A stretch of DNA of 64,000 bases from Solibacillus sp. FSL H8-0538 (GTDB lineage Bacteria; Bacillota; Bacilli; Bacillales_A; Planococcaceae): positions 3,440,001 through 3,504,000 of the forward strand of contig NZ_JBBOPI010000001.1 in NCBI RefSeq assembly GCF_038003525.1, written 5' to 3'. The first letter of the stretch is position 1; the number at the start of each line of letters is the position of its first letter. This document shows positions 53,432-61,937 of the stretch, piece by piece. The notes below the pieces were generated by a model that saw only the letters and a program-made list of their open reading frames with translations, did not search any database and was not told the DNA's origin. The translations under genes were made by a program, and so were the position numbers.

Positions 53432-54076
53432 ATGAAGATTGGAATTATTGCAGCTTCAGGAATAGCCGGAGGTCATATTTTACGTGAGGCTGTAATGCGT
53501 AATCATGACGTGACAGCCATTGTCATGAATAAAGCTGCCCTCAAACTCGATGTCGATACAATTGAGACGGATTTATTCTACTTAACACCTGAGCAGATCC
53601 AGCCATTTGATGTACTAATTAACGCCTTTTCCCCACCACTTGGAGAAGCGCATTTACACGTTGAGGCAGGTAAACATTTAATCTCGTTACTAGAAAATAG
53701 TGAGAAGAAGTTATTTGTCGTCGGAAGTTCCGGTTGTCTATTCATCGATCGTAACAAATCGATTCGCCTATTAGAGCACGATGAATATCCAAAGCATCTC
53801 GTCGAAACAGCGAAACACCAGTTGCAAAATTTACACGACTTACAAAATTCTTCGATTCAATGGTCTTTCCTAAGCCCTTCCGTCATGTTCGATTCAGATG
53901 GACCACGTACAGGACATTATATTTTAGGTAAGGAGCGCGTACTAGTAAATTCACAGTTCAATAGCTACATTAGCTATGCGGATTTTGCGGTAGCGGTCAT
54001 TGATGAGATTGAAAATAATCACTTTGTAAACAAAAGCTTTACAGTCGCTTCTGAAAACGTAAATTCCACTTCCTAG
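53432..54076 (+). CDS. NAD(P)-binding Rossmann-fold protein (atypical SDR)
   Basis: A 214-residue protein whose nucleotide loop IIAASGIAGGHILREAVMRN (about 4-23) and VVGSSGCLFI mark it as an atypical SDR of the NAD(P)H-binding (NmrA/SDR_a5-like) group. The typical catalytic Tyr-xxx-Lys is not evident. The function could be redox sensing or an epimerase-like step; it cannot be named. The family A element begins at the base after its stop codon. Confidence 0.82.
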   Translation: MKIGIIAASGIAGGHILREAVMRNHDVTAIVMNKAALKLDVDTIETDLFYLTPEQIQPFDVLINAFSPPLGEAHLHVEAGKHLISLLENSEKKLFVVGSSGCLFIDRNKSIRLLEHDEYPKHLVETAKHQLQNLHDLQNSSIQWSFLSPSVMFDSDGPRTGHYILGKERVLVNSQFNSYISYADFAVAVIDEIENNHFVNKSFTVASENVNSTS

Positions 54077-54162
54077 TTAGAAAGACACAACTCGCCCAAA
54101 ATAGGGCGAGTTGATGTCCTTACTTATGTGGTTAAGAAAGTCATACTTTCTTAACCACTAAA
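54077..54162 (+). repeat. Family A element at 54.1 kb
   Basis: A full copy with hairpin 1 ACTCGCCC / GGGCGAGT and hairpin 2 GTGGTTAAGAAAGT / ACTTTCTTAACCAC, where both arms carry the A-to-T change relative to other copies. Confidence 0.88.
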
Positions 54163-54164
54163 CC

Positions 54165-54203
54165 GAAGGGAAGTATCCAAAAACTTTGGATACTTCCCTT
54201 TAT
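54165..54203. terminator. Bidirectional terminator, SDR-like gene / ZIP gene
   Basis: A 16-bp stem (AAGGGAAGTATCCAAA / TTTGGATACTTCCCTT). Confidence 0.9.
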
Positions 54204-54209
54204 TGTGCT

Positions 54210-55025
54210 CTACACTATTAATACTAAACTAATCGCCATGACGGCCATCCCTGCCACTAAACCGTAAATTGATAAATGGGTTTCGTCGTATTTCTTTGCA
54301 GCTGGTAACAACTCATCTAGCGAAATAAATACCATAATGCCGGCAACCCCTGCAAAAACAACACCAAACATAACATCATTTAAATACGGCATTAAAATTA
54401 GGAATGCTACAATAGCACCTACTGGCTCTGCTAACCCTGATAATAACGATAAACGGAATGCCTTAACACGGTTACCTGTCGCGTAAAAAATTGGTACTGC
54501 AACCGCAATACCTTCTGGAACATTGTGAATAGCCACGGCAATCGCAATCGCAACACCGAGACTAGGATCCTGCATCGCTGACATAAACGTTGCAATACCT
54601 TCTGGGAAATTATGAATGGCAATGGCAAGCGCTGTAAATGTACCCATCTTCATTAATTTATCCGCATCCACAGCGGGTTTCATCTCAACAGCATTAACGT
54701 CCTCTACTGTGCGTACCTCATGTGGATTATTTTTATTTGGGATAAAACGATCGATTAACGCAATTATCAACATACCTCCAAAAAAGCCAGCTAACGTCAT
54801 CCAGTAGCCTTCTGTTTCACCTAGTGCATTCGTTAATGCATCCTTTGCCTTCACAAAAATCTCGACAAGTGAAACATAAATCATTACACCCGCTGAAAAT
54901 CCAAGTGCAATTGATAAAAACTTTGTATTCGTTCTTGATGTGAAAAAGGCAATTAAACTACCTACACCGGTCGCTAACCCGGCAAAAAGTGTTAAGCCTA
55001 ATGCTAACAGTACATTTCCATCCAT
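54210..55025 (-). CDS. zupT: ZIP-family divalent metal transporter (ZupT-like)
   Basis: A 271-residue protein with eight transmembrane helices. The metal site appears as [10 protein letters not shown] (TM4, about 138) and [12 protein letters not shown] (TM5, about 167); a short charged loop with [10 protein letters not shown] lies after TM3. ZupT imports Zn, Fe or Mn. The metal here cannot be fixed; no Zur, Fur or MntR box is obvious in its 5' region. Confidence 0.92.
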   Translation of the reverse strand: MDGNVLLALGLTLFAGLATGVGSLIAFFTSRTNTKFLSIALGFSAGVMIYVSLVEIFVKAKDALTNALGETEGYWMTLAGFFGGMLIIALIDRFIPNKNNPHEVRTVEDVNAVEMKPAVDADKLMKMGTFTALAIAIHNFPEGIATFMSAMQDPSLGVAIAIAVAIHNVPEGIAVAVPIFYATGNRVKAFRLSLLSGLAEPVGAIVAFLILMPYLNDVMFGVVFAGVAGIMVFISLDELLPAAKKYDETHLSIYGLVAGMAVMAISLVLIV

Positions 55026-55139
55026 ACACTTTCCCTCTGTTTCTTAATATTATTTTGATTATACCGCAAAAGTTTCATTCAGGAAACATTTTTAGCCTAA
55101 TAAATATTTTGTGTGACAAACCAACTTTTAGTTCAAAAT

Positions 55140-55166
55140 TAAAGCGCCTAATTTCTTAAGCGCTTA
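55140..55166 (-). terminator. Probable terminator of the PAP2 gene
   Basis: AAAGCGCCTAA / TTAAGCGCTT stem overlapping the last codons; the T-run on minus is modest. Confidence 0.5.
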
Positions 55167-55768
55167 TTTTTAGCAGTTCGTCTTTTACTATATTCATACC
55201 AAATGACACAAACGACAAACCATGTATACCCCATGCTCCAACCAGCTAGTACATCTGTTGCAAAATGTCTGCTTTCTGCAATGCGGGACAGACCAATCAG
55301 ACAGGCTAACGTTACTGCCACAACCCAAACCCCTATAATTTGCTTACGGACTATTAATACCTCCGATACTAAATATGCCAGTGCTAATAAATAGAGTACC
55401 CCTGTCATCGAGTGACCTGACGGGAAACTATAAGACGTTAGCTGCTCCACAATTTCTGGACGTGGACGCTCAAAAATAGCTTTTAACAGTTGATTTAATA
55501 GATTTCCCGCAGCGACTGTTAGTAACACAAATAACATCCCGCGGTAATTGCGCCCACGTATCCATAATACAAGCATGGTGATTAGCGCGACACACACAAC
55601 AAAAATCGTATCCCCTATATAGTGGAACAAAATAAGTAGCTCATTGCCACCTAGTAGCGATGACATGGTAGTATCAAATTCGACCGTAAACAATTTTTCA
55701 TAGTTTATTGCTAACAATAGGAATACTACGAATGTTACAGCGGCTAACGGATACGCCCAATTCTTCAT
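55148..55768 (-). CDS. PAP2-family phosphatase
   Basis: A 206-residue membrane phosphatase with about six transmembrane segments. The catalytic motifs are KAIFERPRPE (about 91), SYSFPSGHSMTG (about 107) and SRIAESRHFATDVLAG (about 161). In Gram-positives such proteins dephosphorylate undecaprenyl pyrophosphate or phosphatidylglycerol phosphate; which applies is unknown. Confidence 0.9.
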   Translation of the reverse strand: MKNWAYPLAAVTFVVFLLLAINYEKLFTVEFDTTMSSLLGGNELLILFHYIGDTIFVVCVALITMLVLWIRGRNYRGMLFVLLTVAAGNLLNQLLKAIFERPRPEIVEQLTSYSFPSGHSMTGVLYLLALAYLVSEVLIVRKQIIGVWVVAVTLACLIGLSRIAESRHFATDVLAGWSMGYTWFVVCVIWYEYSKRRTAKNKRLRN

Positions 55769-55847
55769 TTACATCGCCTCTCTTTCTAAATAATTACTGA
55801 CATTTTACCATATGCAGAGGAAAATACGTTATTTCCAAGTTCAATTA

Positions 55848-55896
55848 AAAAAGGCACTGACTTAAAAGTAGCGTTACCACTTTTGAGTCAGCCCCA
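55848..55896 (-). terminator. Intrinsic terminator of the siderophore locus
   Basis: A long stem (GGCACTGACTTAAAAGTxG and CxACTTTTGAGTCAGCC) with TTTTTT on minus. Confidence 0.85.
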
Positions 55897-55901
55897 CATA
55901 G

Positions 55902-56225
55902 TTATTCTATAACAATATAATTACCATGTTCCATTGCAATAATAAATTCTGGTTGTTCAGGCTTTCCTTCTTTTAGTCGCGCTTTGTGGCCTGCAATATG
56001 CTCCGGGCTCTTCTCCCAGTTTTTCCATGCTTCTTGAGATTCCCAACGAACAATCATGACTACTTCTTCATCACCGCGACGCACTTTTTTCACAAGAAGC
56101 TCGCGCCCAATAAAGCCAGGTTGTTTTTCAATAAGTGTTGGCCCATCTGTTTTTTTCGCAAAGCGTGTTACAATTTTATCCGAGTTGCCCTCTGTTACTA
56201 TCCATTTACGAATTTGTACGAACAT
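55902..56225 (-). CDS. IsdG/HmoA-like antibiotic-biosynthesis-monooxygenase fold protein
   Basis: A 107-residue ferredoxin-like ABM domain protein resembling heme monooxygenases of the IsdG/HmoA group. The Trp (MIVRWESQEAW, about 66) and His (EHIAGHKAR, about 80) of the IsdG triad are present, but the N-terminal Asn position is taken by Arg/Lys (QIRKWIV). Heme degradation is therefore uncertain. It lies 89 nt after a siderophore-binding lipoprotein gene, which supports a role in iron use. Start follows GGGAGG. Confidence 0.8.
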   Translation of the reverse strand: MFVQIRKWIVTEGNSDKIVTRFAKKTDGPTLIEKQPGFIGRELLVKKVRRGDEEVVMIVRWESQEAWKNWEKSPEHIAGHKARLKEGKPEQPEFIIAMEHGNYIVIE

Positions 56226-56235
56226 AATATCCTCC

Positions 56236-56275
56236 CATAAGGCGAAATTTTATCATTTCCATAATAATTAGAAAA
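56236..56275 (+). repeat. Isolated variant of family A second hairpin
   Basis: CATAAGGCGAAATTTTATCA then TTTCC, close to 10326 and 48570. It lies just before a terminator, with no B copy here. Confidence 0.45.
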
Positions 56276-56298
56276 GCTGCCCTAGAAAGGACAGCTTG
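56272..56298 (-). terminator. Intrinsic terminator after the siderophore-binding protein gene
   Basis: AAGCTGxCC / GGACAGCTT stem with CTTTTC on minus; probably partial, allowing read-through to the monooxygenase gene. Confidence 0.55.
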
Positions 56299-56313
56299 TT
56301 ATTTAGGTAGTGA

Positions 56314-57315
56314 TTATTGGAATGCCGCTTTAATTTCTTCTACTTTTTCAAGTTCAGAAGTTAAACCGCCACCTGCTAGATACCATAAAGCACCGTTTAG
56401 GTAAACAATTTTGCCGTTTTGTGCAGCAGTTGTTTTATTTACTAATTCATTTTCAATTGCTTCTTTTACGTTTGATTCTTCACCTGTAGCTGCCAAACGG
56501 TCTACTACGAAAAGAATATCAGGGTTAATTTCAAGAATTTGCTCATAGCTAATTTGTGCACCGTGTGTAGAGTTTTCTAACGTTTCATCTGCAGCAGCAA
56601 AACCATATACGCTGTGTACGAATCCGAAACGAGAACCTTCACCAGGACCGTAAGCTGAAATTGTTTCATTGTAAAGAGACACTAATGCTTTACCACCATC
56701 AGCTGTTGCTACTTCTTTCACTTCAGCAATTGCAGCATCAATTTCTGCTAATTTAGCGTCGGCTTCCGCTTGCTTACCGAAAAGATCTGCAGCGATTTGT
56801 ACAGAAGCTTTGAATGTGTTCATGTAATCCTCGCTTGAAGTACCAACGAATACAGTTGGGGCAATCTCACTTAATTGCTCATACGCGTCACCTTGACGAC
56901 CTGAGATGAAGATTACATCTGGCTCCATTGCTGCGATATCTTCAAATAATGGCTCTTTTAATCCACCAGCGTTTAAATATTTATCATCATTGTATTGGCT
57001 TAAAAAGTCTGGGAAGTTCCCTTTCGCTACTGCTGTTACATCCACACCAAGTGCAGTTAATGTATCTAAGAAGCCGTAATCAAATACTACAATTTTTTCT
57101 GGCATTTTTTCAAACGTTACATCTTCATAACCTTCAACAGTTGATTTTACTGTCATCGGGAAAGCTGGAGCTTCTTCTGTTGTTGTTTGCTCTGCTCCTG
57201 ATGTTTCAGCAGTTTCATTCTCTACTTCTGTTTTTGCTTCGTTATCTGAACCACAAGCAGCCAACATAAGTACTAACATTGATAAAATGACCGTAAGTAA
57301 TTTCCAATTTCTCAT
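56314..57315 (-). CDS. yclQ: Siderophore ABC transporter substrate-binding lipoprotein (YclQ/FatB-like)
   Basis: A 333-residue lipoprotein with lipobox LAAC (Cys about 21), an acidic linker, and a class III binding-protein fold: EKIVVFDYGFLDTLTALGVD (about 73-92), EDIAAMEPDVIFISGRQGDA (about 124-143). It is close to YclQ/FpuA/FatB proteins, which bind petrobactin or similar catecholate siderophores outside the membrane. It has its own Fur-type control region and sits 294 bp after the ATPase gene. Confidence 0.93.
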   Translation of the reverse strand: MRNWKLLTVILSMLVLMLAACGSDNEAKTEVENETAETSGAEQTTTEEAPAFPMTVKSTVEGYEDVTFEKMPEKIVVFDYGFLDTLTALGVDVTAVAKGNFPDFLSQYNDDKYLNAGGLKEPLFEDIAAMEPDVIFISGRQGDAYEQLSEIAPTVFVGTSSEDYMNTFKASVQIAADLFGKQAEADAKLAEIDAAIAEVKEVATADGGKALVSLYNETISAYGPGEGSRFGFVHSVYGFAAADETLENSTHGAQISYEQILEINPDILFVVDRLAATGEESNVKEAIENELVNKTTAAQNGKIVYLNGALWYLAGGGLTSELEKVEEIKAAFQ

Positions 57316-57371
57316 CTGTAAAAACTCCCCTATCTTTATTATGAATATTTATATTTGTTATTTAGCATCCT

Positions 57372-57430
57372 AAATGATTCTCATTATCATTTGAACAATT
57401 CTCATTATATCTAGGTTGATTCTCATTGTC
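57372..57430 (-). promoter_or_regulatory. Triple Fur-box array upstream of yclQ
   Basis: AATGATTCTCATTATCATT (57373-57391) is a near-consensus Fur box. ATTCTCATT recurs at 57377, 57398 and 57419, spaced exactly 21 bp (two helical turns). The array starts about 57 bp before the start codon. Confidence 0.8.
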
Positions 57431-57481
57431 AACTACTCTTGGAATTTCTCCCTTAATTATCCGAATTTTTCTTTTTAAACA

Positions 57482-57518
57482 AGAAAAACCTGTATAAATA
57501 TTAGCTTATACAAGTTTC
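57482..57518 (-). terminator. Intrinsic terminator after yclP
   Basis: AACTTGTATAA pairs with TTATACAGGTT on the minus strand, then TTTT. Confidence 0.7.
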
Positions 57519-57609
57519 AATTATTCTATTTATACATTTAAAAGTTGTAAATTCTACCAAAAGATACTACCTCTTACTGTTAGGTAACTATTTTATTCTC
57601 AATTATCTA

Positions 57610-58377
57610 TTATGAGTGTGAGTTAAAATATACACAAATACGACAACCATCTTGCTCTTGAACCGGGATATTCATATCGTATATTTCTTTTAGTGCGTCT
57701 GAATTAATAATGTCATTTGTTGGTCCATCTTTTACAACACGACCATCTTTTAGCGCTACTATGCGATCTGAATACACAGAAGCAAAGTTAATATCATGTA
57801 AAACAATGACTACTGTTTTACCTAACTCATCAACAAGTTTGCGTAAAATCTTCATAATTTGTACAGAATGCTTCATATCTAGGTTGTTTAATGGCTCATC
57901 CAGCAATACATAATCTGTATCTTGCGCTATTACCATGGCAATAAATGCTCGCTGACGTTGACCACCTGATAACTCATCTAAAAATTGATCTTGCATATCC
58001 TCTAAGTTCATATAATTCAGTGCTTGGTTTACAAGTTCGATATCTTCAGCATTTAAACGTCCCTTTGAATAGGGGAAACGTCCAAATGAGACTAACTCGC
58101 GCACTGTTAAACGAACGTTCATAAAGTTCGATTGTTTTAAAATCGATACGCGCTTGGCAAACTCCTCGGACTTCCAGCTACGTACATCGTTTTTATCTAA
58201 TAGCACTTCTCCTGAATCTGCAGAAAGCAACCGACTAACCATTGATAATAATGTTGATTTACCGGCGCCATTCGGACCGATAAACGATGTAATTTTGCCT
58301 GTTTCAATTGTGACCGATACATCTTCAACAACAGCTTTCTTACCAAAGAATTTGCTTAATCCTTTTACTTGAATCAT
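57610..58377 (-). CDS. yclP: Siderophore ABC transporter ATP-binding protein (YclP-like)
   Basis: A 255-residue FecE-type ATPase. Walker A GPNGAGKSTL (about 33), signature ELSGGQRQRAFIA (about 136), Walker B DYVLLDEPLNNLD (about 155) and the H-loop VIVLHDINFAS are intact. It powers iron-siderophore import with the two permeases, and overlaps yclO by 4 nt. Confidence 0.95.
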   Translation of the reverse strand: MIQVKGLSKFFGKKAVVEDVSVTIETGKITSFIGPNGAGKSTLLSMVSRLLSADSGEVLLDKNDVRSWKSEEFAKRVSILKQSNFMNVRLTVRELVSFGRFPYSKGRLNAEDIELVNQALNYMNLEDMQDQFLDELSGGQRQRAFIAMVIAQDTDYVLLDEPLNNLDMKHSVQIMKILRKLVDELGKTVVIVLHDINFASVYSDRIVALKDGRVVKDGPTNDIINSDALKEIYDMNIPVQEQDGCRICVYFNSHS

Positions 58378-59330
58378 CCTGTCGCCCTACTTTCCTTCAG
58401 TAATAAGTAAATAAAGTACACACCGCCAATAAAGTTAATAATGACGCTTAGAGTTGTACTAAATTCAAATAAATGTTCTACTACAAACTGACCACCGACA
58501 AGTGCGATAATACTAATTAAACTTGCGCCAAAAATAAGCGTTGTATGCTTGTACGTCGCAAAGAACTGGTACGAAAGGTTCGCAACAATTAATCCGAAGA
58601 ATATTATTGGTCCAACAAGTGCTGTGGACGTTGCAATTAATACGGATGATAAAATTAACACATTCATGACAATGCGATCGTAATTCACACCTAAATTCAT
58701 CGCATGTTCACGTCCTAGTGACATTACATCTAGCTTATTCATCATCGTAAAGCCGTAAATAAACGCGACAAGTAATATTACAGCCGCTACCCATACTAAA
58801 TCACCATTAACATTATTAAAACTCGCAAACATTTTGTTTTGCAGGCTTAAATATTCATTTGGATCAATGATTACTTGCATGAACGACGTAACACTACCAA
58901 GTACCGTCCCTAAAATCATCCCTACTAATAACAAGAAATAAATCGGATGCTTATCTGCACGGAATAGGAAGCGATATAAAAGAAGTGCAAAAATTACCAT
59001 TGCCACGATTGAAATCGTAAAGTTTAAATATTTATTCATAATTAATATGGATGTGGAGCCGAAGAAGAAATAAATACACGTTTGAACAACCATATACATG
59101 GAATCAAGCCCCATAATAGAAGGCGTTAAAATACGATTATGTGTAATCGTCTGGAAAACGACCGTTGCATATGCAATTGCCACACCCGTAATGATCATCG
59201 CTAATACACGTATCATACGACGTGGGAACGCATAATCAAAGCTTCCCTTAATATCATACAGTCCGTATATTCCAATACAAATAATACTTAAAATGATTAG
59301 AACTATAAACTTAACATTATTATTTCGCAT
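58374..59330 (-). CDS. yclO: Siderophore ABC transporter permease (YclO-like)
   Basis: A 318-residue FecCD/BtuC-type permease with eight to ten transmembrane helices (GVAIAYATVVFQTITHNRIL, GPIIFFGLIVANLSYQFFAT). It pairs with the YclN-like permease, overlapping that gene by 11 nt. Start follows GGGGGAGAG. Confidence 0.93.
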   Translation of the reverse strand: MRNNNVKFIVLIILSIICIGIYGLYDIKGSFDYAFPRRMIRVLAMIITGVAIAYATVVFQTITHNRILTPSIMGLDSMYMVVQTCIYFFFGSTSILIMNKYLNFTISIVAMVIFALLLYRFLFRADKHPIYFLLLVGMILGTVLGSVTSFMQVIIDPNEYLSLQNKMFASFNNVNGDLVWVAAVILLVAFIYGFTMMNKLDVMSLGREHAMNLGVNYDRIVMNVLILSSVLIATSTALVGPIIFFGLIVANLSYQFFATYKHTTLIFGASLISIIALVGGQFVVEHLFEFSTTLSVIINFIGGVYFIYLLLKESRATG

Positions 59331-60270
59331 ATGCTCTCCCCCTAAATAGCATAATTAAGAAGAGTACGCCGCCAATGACGCCAACAGTTAAATTAATCGG
59401 TATTTCATACGGATAAATAACTAACCGTCCAAAAATATCACATGCAAGAAGGAACAATGCCCCTAATACTGCCGTATGTGGTAATGTTTTTGATAAATTA
59501 TCCCCGTTATAAATCGACACAAGATTTGGTACAATAAGTCCTAAAAACGGAATGACTCCGACTGTTAAAATAACCGTTGTTGAAATAAGCGCAACTAAAA
59601 TGAGTCCTAAATTCAACACATACTTATATTTCACGCCGAGGTTTTTCGCAAAATCTTCACCCATTCCGGCAACAGTAAAGCGATTAGCATAGAAGTATGT
59701 AATAATTAATATCGGAACACTCAAATATAGGAGCTCGTAGTTGCCCTTTAAAATCAAGGTAAAGCTTCCCATCATAAAGGCTGAAACGTTTTGTAAAATA
59801 TCGGCCTTATACGCAAAAAACGTCGTAATGGAAGATAGGATATTCCCAAACATAATTCCGACTAACGGAATAAAAATCGCATCTTTAAACTTAATCCGAT
59901 TTAAAATGTGCATAAATAATAGTGTTCCTAGTAACGCAAATGTAAAACTAAAGAAGATCTTTTGCGTATAGGTAGCACTCGTAAAAATCATTGCTATTAA
60001 AATACCAAGTTTAGCTGCATCTAGTGTCCCTGCAGTCGTTGGAGAAACAAACTTGTTTCTACTCAAACTTTGCATTATTAAACCAGCAATACTCATACCG
60101 ACACCAGCCAAAATAATGGCAGCTAGTCGAGGTAACCGACTGATTAAAAATATTTCTGTTTCCTCTGATTGAAAATCCAATAAATCTAGCAGTGTAATGT
60201 CTTTCGCTCCGATAAATAATGAAATAAAGGATAGTACAATCATTGCTATTAAAAGATATCTTAGTTTCAT
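59320..60270 (-). CDS. yclN: Siderophore ABC transporter permease (YclN-like)
   Basis: A 316-residue FecCD-type permease and first gene of the operon. AGVGMSIAGLIMQSLSRNKF, GVIPFLGLIVPNLVSIYNGD and the C-terminal NLTVGVIGGVLFLIMLFRGR are family signatures. ATG at 60270 follows TGGGGA; the frame extends to 60327 but that part overlaps the Fur box. A Fur box lies about 45 bp upstream. Confidence 0.93.
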   Translation of the reverse strand: MKLRYLLIAMIVLSFISLFIGAKDITLLDLLDFQSEETEIFLISRLPRLAAIILAGVGMSIAGLIMQSLSRNKFVSPTTAGTLDAAKLGILIAMIFTSATYTQKIFFSFTFALLGTLLFMHILNRIKFKDAIFIPLVGIMFGNILSSITTFFAYKADILQNVSAFMMGSFTLILKGNYELLYLSVPILIITYFYANRFTVAGMGEDFAKNLGVKYKYVLNLGLILVALISTTVILTVGVIPFLGLIVPNLVSIYNGDNLSKTLPHTAVLGALFLLACDIFGRLVIYPYEIPINLTVGVIGGVLFLIMLFRGRAYAK

Positions 60271-60312
60271 AATAATCCCCAATAGATTTATTTTTTTGAT
60301 AGTATTCTCAAT

Positions 60313-60331
60313 GAAAATGATTATCATTGTT
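60313..60331 (-). promoter_or_regulatory. Fur box upstream of yclN
   Basis: GAAAATGATTATCATTGTT matches the 19-bp Fur consensus GATAATGATTATCATTATC at most positions. Confidence 0.85.
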
Positions 60332-60377
60332 TGCGAAATTAATTATAACATCGAAAATTCCGAAATCAAATTACAAA

Positions 60378-60396
60378 TGACATTGATAATCATTAA
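60378..60396 (-). promoter_or_regulatory. Second, weaker Fur-like site upstream of yclN
   Basis: TGACATTGATAATCATTAA holds the TGATAATCATTA core, 65 bp further from the gene than the main box. Confidence 0.5.
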
Positions 60397-60545
60397 TAGG
60401 AATTTTTTTGTATGCAAAAATCCACTTATCAGAAAATAAGACACATTTTCTAGCTAAAAATTACCTATAATTTATATATTTTTATTAATTCTTGCTTCTA
60501 CTTTAAAATTGTTATAATTTTTTCGCTTCCAACTGATAATACATC

Positions 60546-60673
60546 AGAAAAGCGCATTCGCCCCCGTTTGCACGCGGGCAAGCTGCTTGCGAGCCCGAAG
60601 CGAAAGTAAAAACTCCACCACTTTCGCCCGAGGGCAGACCGCAACCTAGAGCGTGCGGCGCGAATGCCTAGAC
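60546..60673 (+). repeat. Family B element, copy 4 (GC-rich)
   Basis: Strikingly GC-rich in AT-rich surroundings. It runs from AGAAAAGCGCATTCGCCC to GGCGCGAATGCCTAGAC, so GCATTCGC and GCGAATGC close it as a terminal stem. Inner stems such as GCGGGCAAGC / GCTTGCGAGCCCG-like pairs are visible. A family A element starts 5 nt later. Confidence 0.8.
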
Positions 60674-60677
60674 ATTT

Positions 60678-60761
60678 GCAAGACACAACTCGCCCAAAAT
60701 AGGGCGAGTTGATGTCCTTACTTATGTGGATGGGAAGTTATACTTTCTTATCCATTAGAAA
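60678..60761 (+). repeat. Family A element directly following a B element
   Basis: CAAGACACAACTCGCCC, GGGCGAGTTGATGTCCTTAC, then hairpin 2 to CTTATCCATTAGAAAA. A terminator follows. With the B copy it forms a 265-bp B-A-terminator unit. Confidence 0.85.
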
Positions 60762-60808
60762 AGAGCTACGCTAAAAGTGTGAATTCTCACTTTTAGCGTA
60801 GCTCTTTC
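60760..60808. terminator. Strong terminator downstream of the NSAR gene
   Basis: An about 19-bp stem (AGAGCTACGCTAAAAGTG and its complement) around AATT; bidirectional. Confidence 0.9.
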
Positions 60809-60814
60809 TCTTCT

Positions 60815-61921
60815 CTATTTTATAACTACTACATTTTTAGCATAACGGTTAATGATATCGCGATTCACATCGTAACCTATGCCAATTTCTTTCGGCACAT
60901 AAATATAGCCGGCATCCACAGTCACTTCTGGTACAATCACATCCTCATACCAGTAGCGGCTCGATGCTGCAGTATCTCCAGGCATAACAAAATTCATCAG
61001 TGACGTTAATGCAATATTATGGGCTCGTCCAATGCCTGCTTCAAGCATGCCACCACACCAAACAGGGATGCCATGCGCCTCACAGTAATCATGAATGCGT
61101 TTTGCTTCTGTAATGCCCCCGACACGTCCAATTTTAATGTTAATGATGCCACAGCTACCAAGCTTCACTGCTTTGCGAGCATCATCAAAGGACGTAATAC
61201 TTTCATCTAAGCAGATTGGTGTCTTCAACTGCTTTTGTAAAATAGCGTGATCCACAATATCATCATGAGCAAGCGGCTGCTCAATCATCATTAAATTAAA
61301 TTCGTCTAACTGCTTTAATAAAGCTATATCTTCTATTGTATAAGCAGAATTGGCATCAGCCATAAGCGGGATGTCTGGGAAGCGGGCACGGATTTGACGA
61401 ATAACATGTACGTCCCAGCCTGGCTTAATCTTCACTTTTATGCGTCTATAGCCTTCGTTTAAAAATTGCGCAATCACTTGAAGTAGTTCTCCTACAGTCG
61501 GTTGAATGCCTATGCTAATGCCAACTTCAATTTTTTCTCGTGTCCCTCCAACTGCTTGAGCGAGCGACTGCTTTGTAAGTTGCGCATATATATCCCATAC
61601 TGCACCTTCAATGGCTGACTTGGCCATATTATTGCGACGAATCGATTGGAATAACCCGGTTACCTCATCTGGATGCCCCAGTTCCCTACCTATCAGCATA
61701 GGGACAAGAAAATCCTGTAGCATGTGCAGCGATGTTTTGACCGTTTCCTCCGTATACCAGGGCGTATCAAAAGCAACCCCTTCTCCCCATCCAACGACCC
61801 CGGATTCATCCTTTGCTTCTATTAAAAGAAATGTTTTGTCTTGCATTGTACCAAAGCTCGTGGTGAATGCCGTTTTCATTCGCATTTCCATCGTATATAG
61901 TTTGACTTCAGTTAACTTCAT
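60815..61921 (-). CDS. menC: N-succinyl-amino-acid racemase / o-succinylbenzoate synthase family
   Basis: A 368-residue enolase-superfamily enzyme of the NSAR/OSBS subgroup. The catalytic Lys pair and metal ligands appear as [10 protein letters not shown] (about 165), MADANSAYT (Asp about 191), [10 protein letters not shown] (Glu about 216), CLDESITS (Asp about 241) and [11 protein letters not shown] (Lys about 265). The adjoining GNAT and M20 genes argue for the racemase role rather than menaquinone synthesis; no other men gene is near. It is 16 nt after the GNAT gene. Start follows AAAGGAG. Confidence 0.9.
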   Translation of the reverse strand: MKLTEVKLYTMEMRMKTAFTTSFGTMQDKTFLLIEAKDESGVVGWGEGVAFDTPWYTEETVKTSLHMLQDFLVPMLIGRELGHPDEVTGLFQSIRRNNMAKSAIEGAVWDIYAQLTKQSLAQAVGGTREKIEVGISIGIQPTVGELLQVIAQFLNEGYRRIKVKIKPGWDVHVIRQIRARFPDIPLMADANSAYTIEDIALLKQLDEFNLMMIEQPLAHDDIVDHAILQKQLKTPICLDESITSFDDARKAVKLGSCGIINIKIGRVGGITEAKRIHDYCEAHGIPVWCGGMLEAGIGRAHNIALTSLMNFVMPGDTAASSRYWYEDVIVPEVTVDAGYIYVPKEIGIGYDVNRDIINRYAKNVVVIK

Positions 61922-61937
61922 AAATAGGCTCCTTTAT

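Noticed and set aside
298-60761. CRISPR array interpretation of the repeated elements
   Set aside because: Copies are scattered kilobases apart, diverged, structured and without regular spacers; no cas genes are present.
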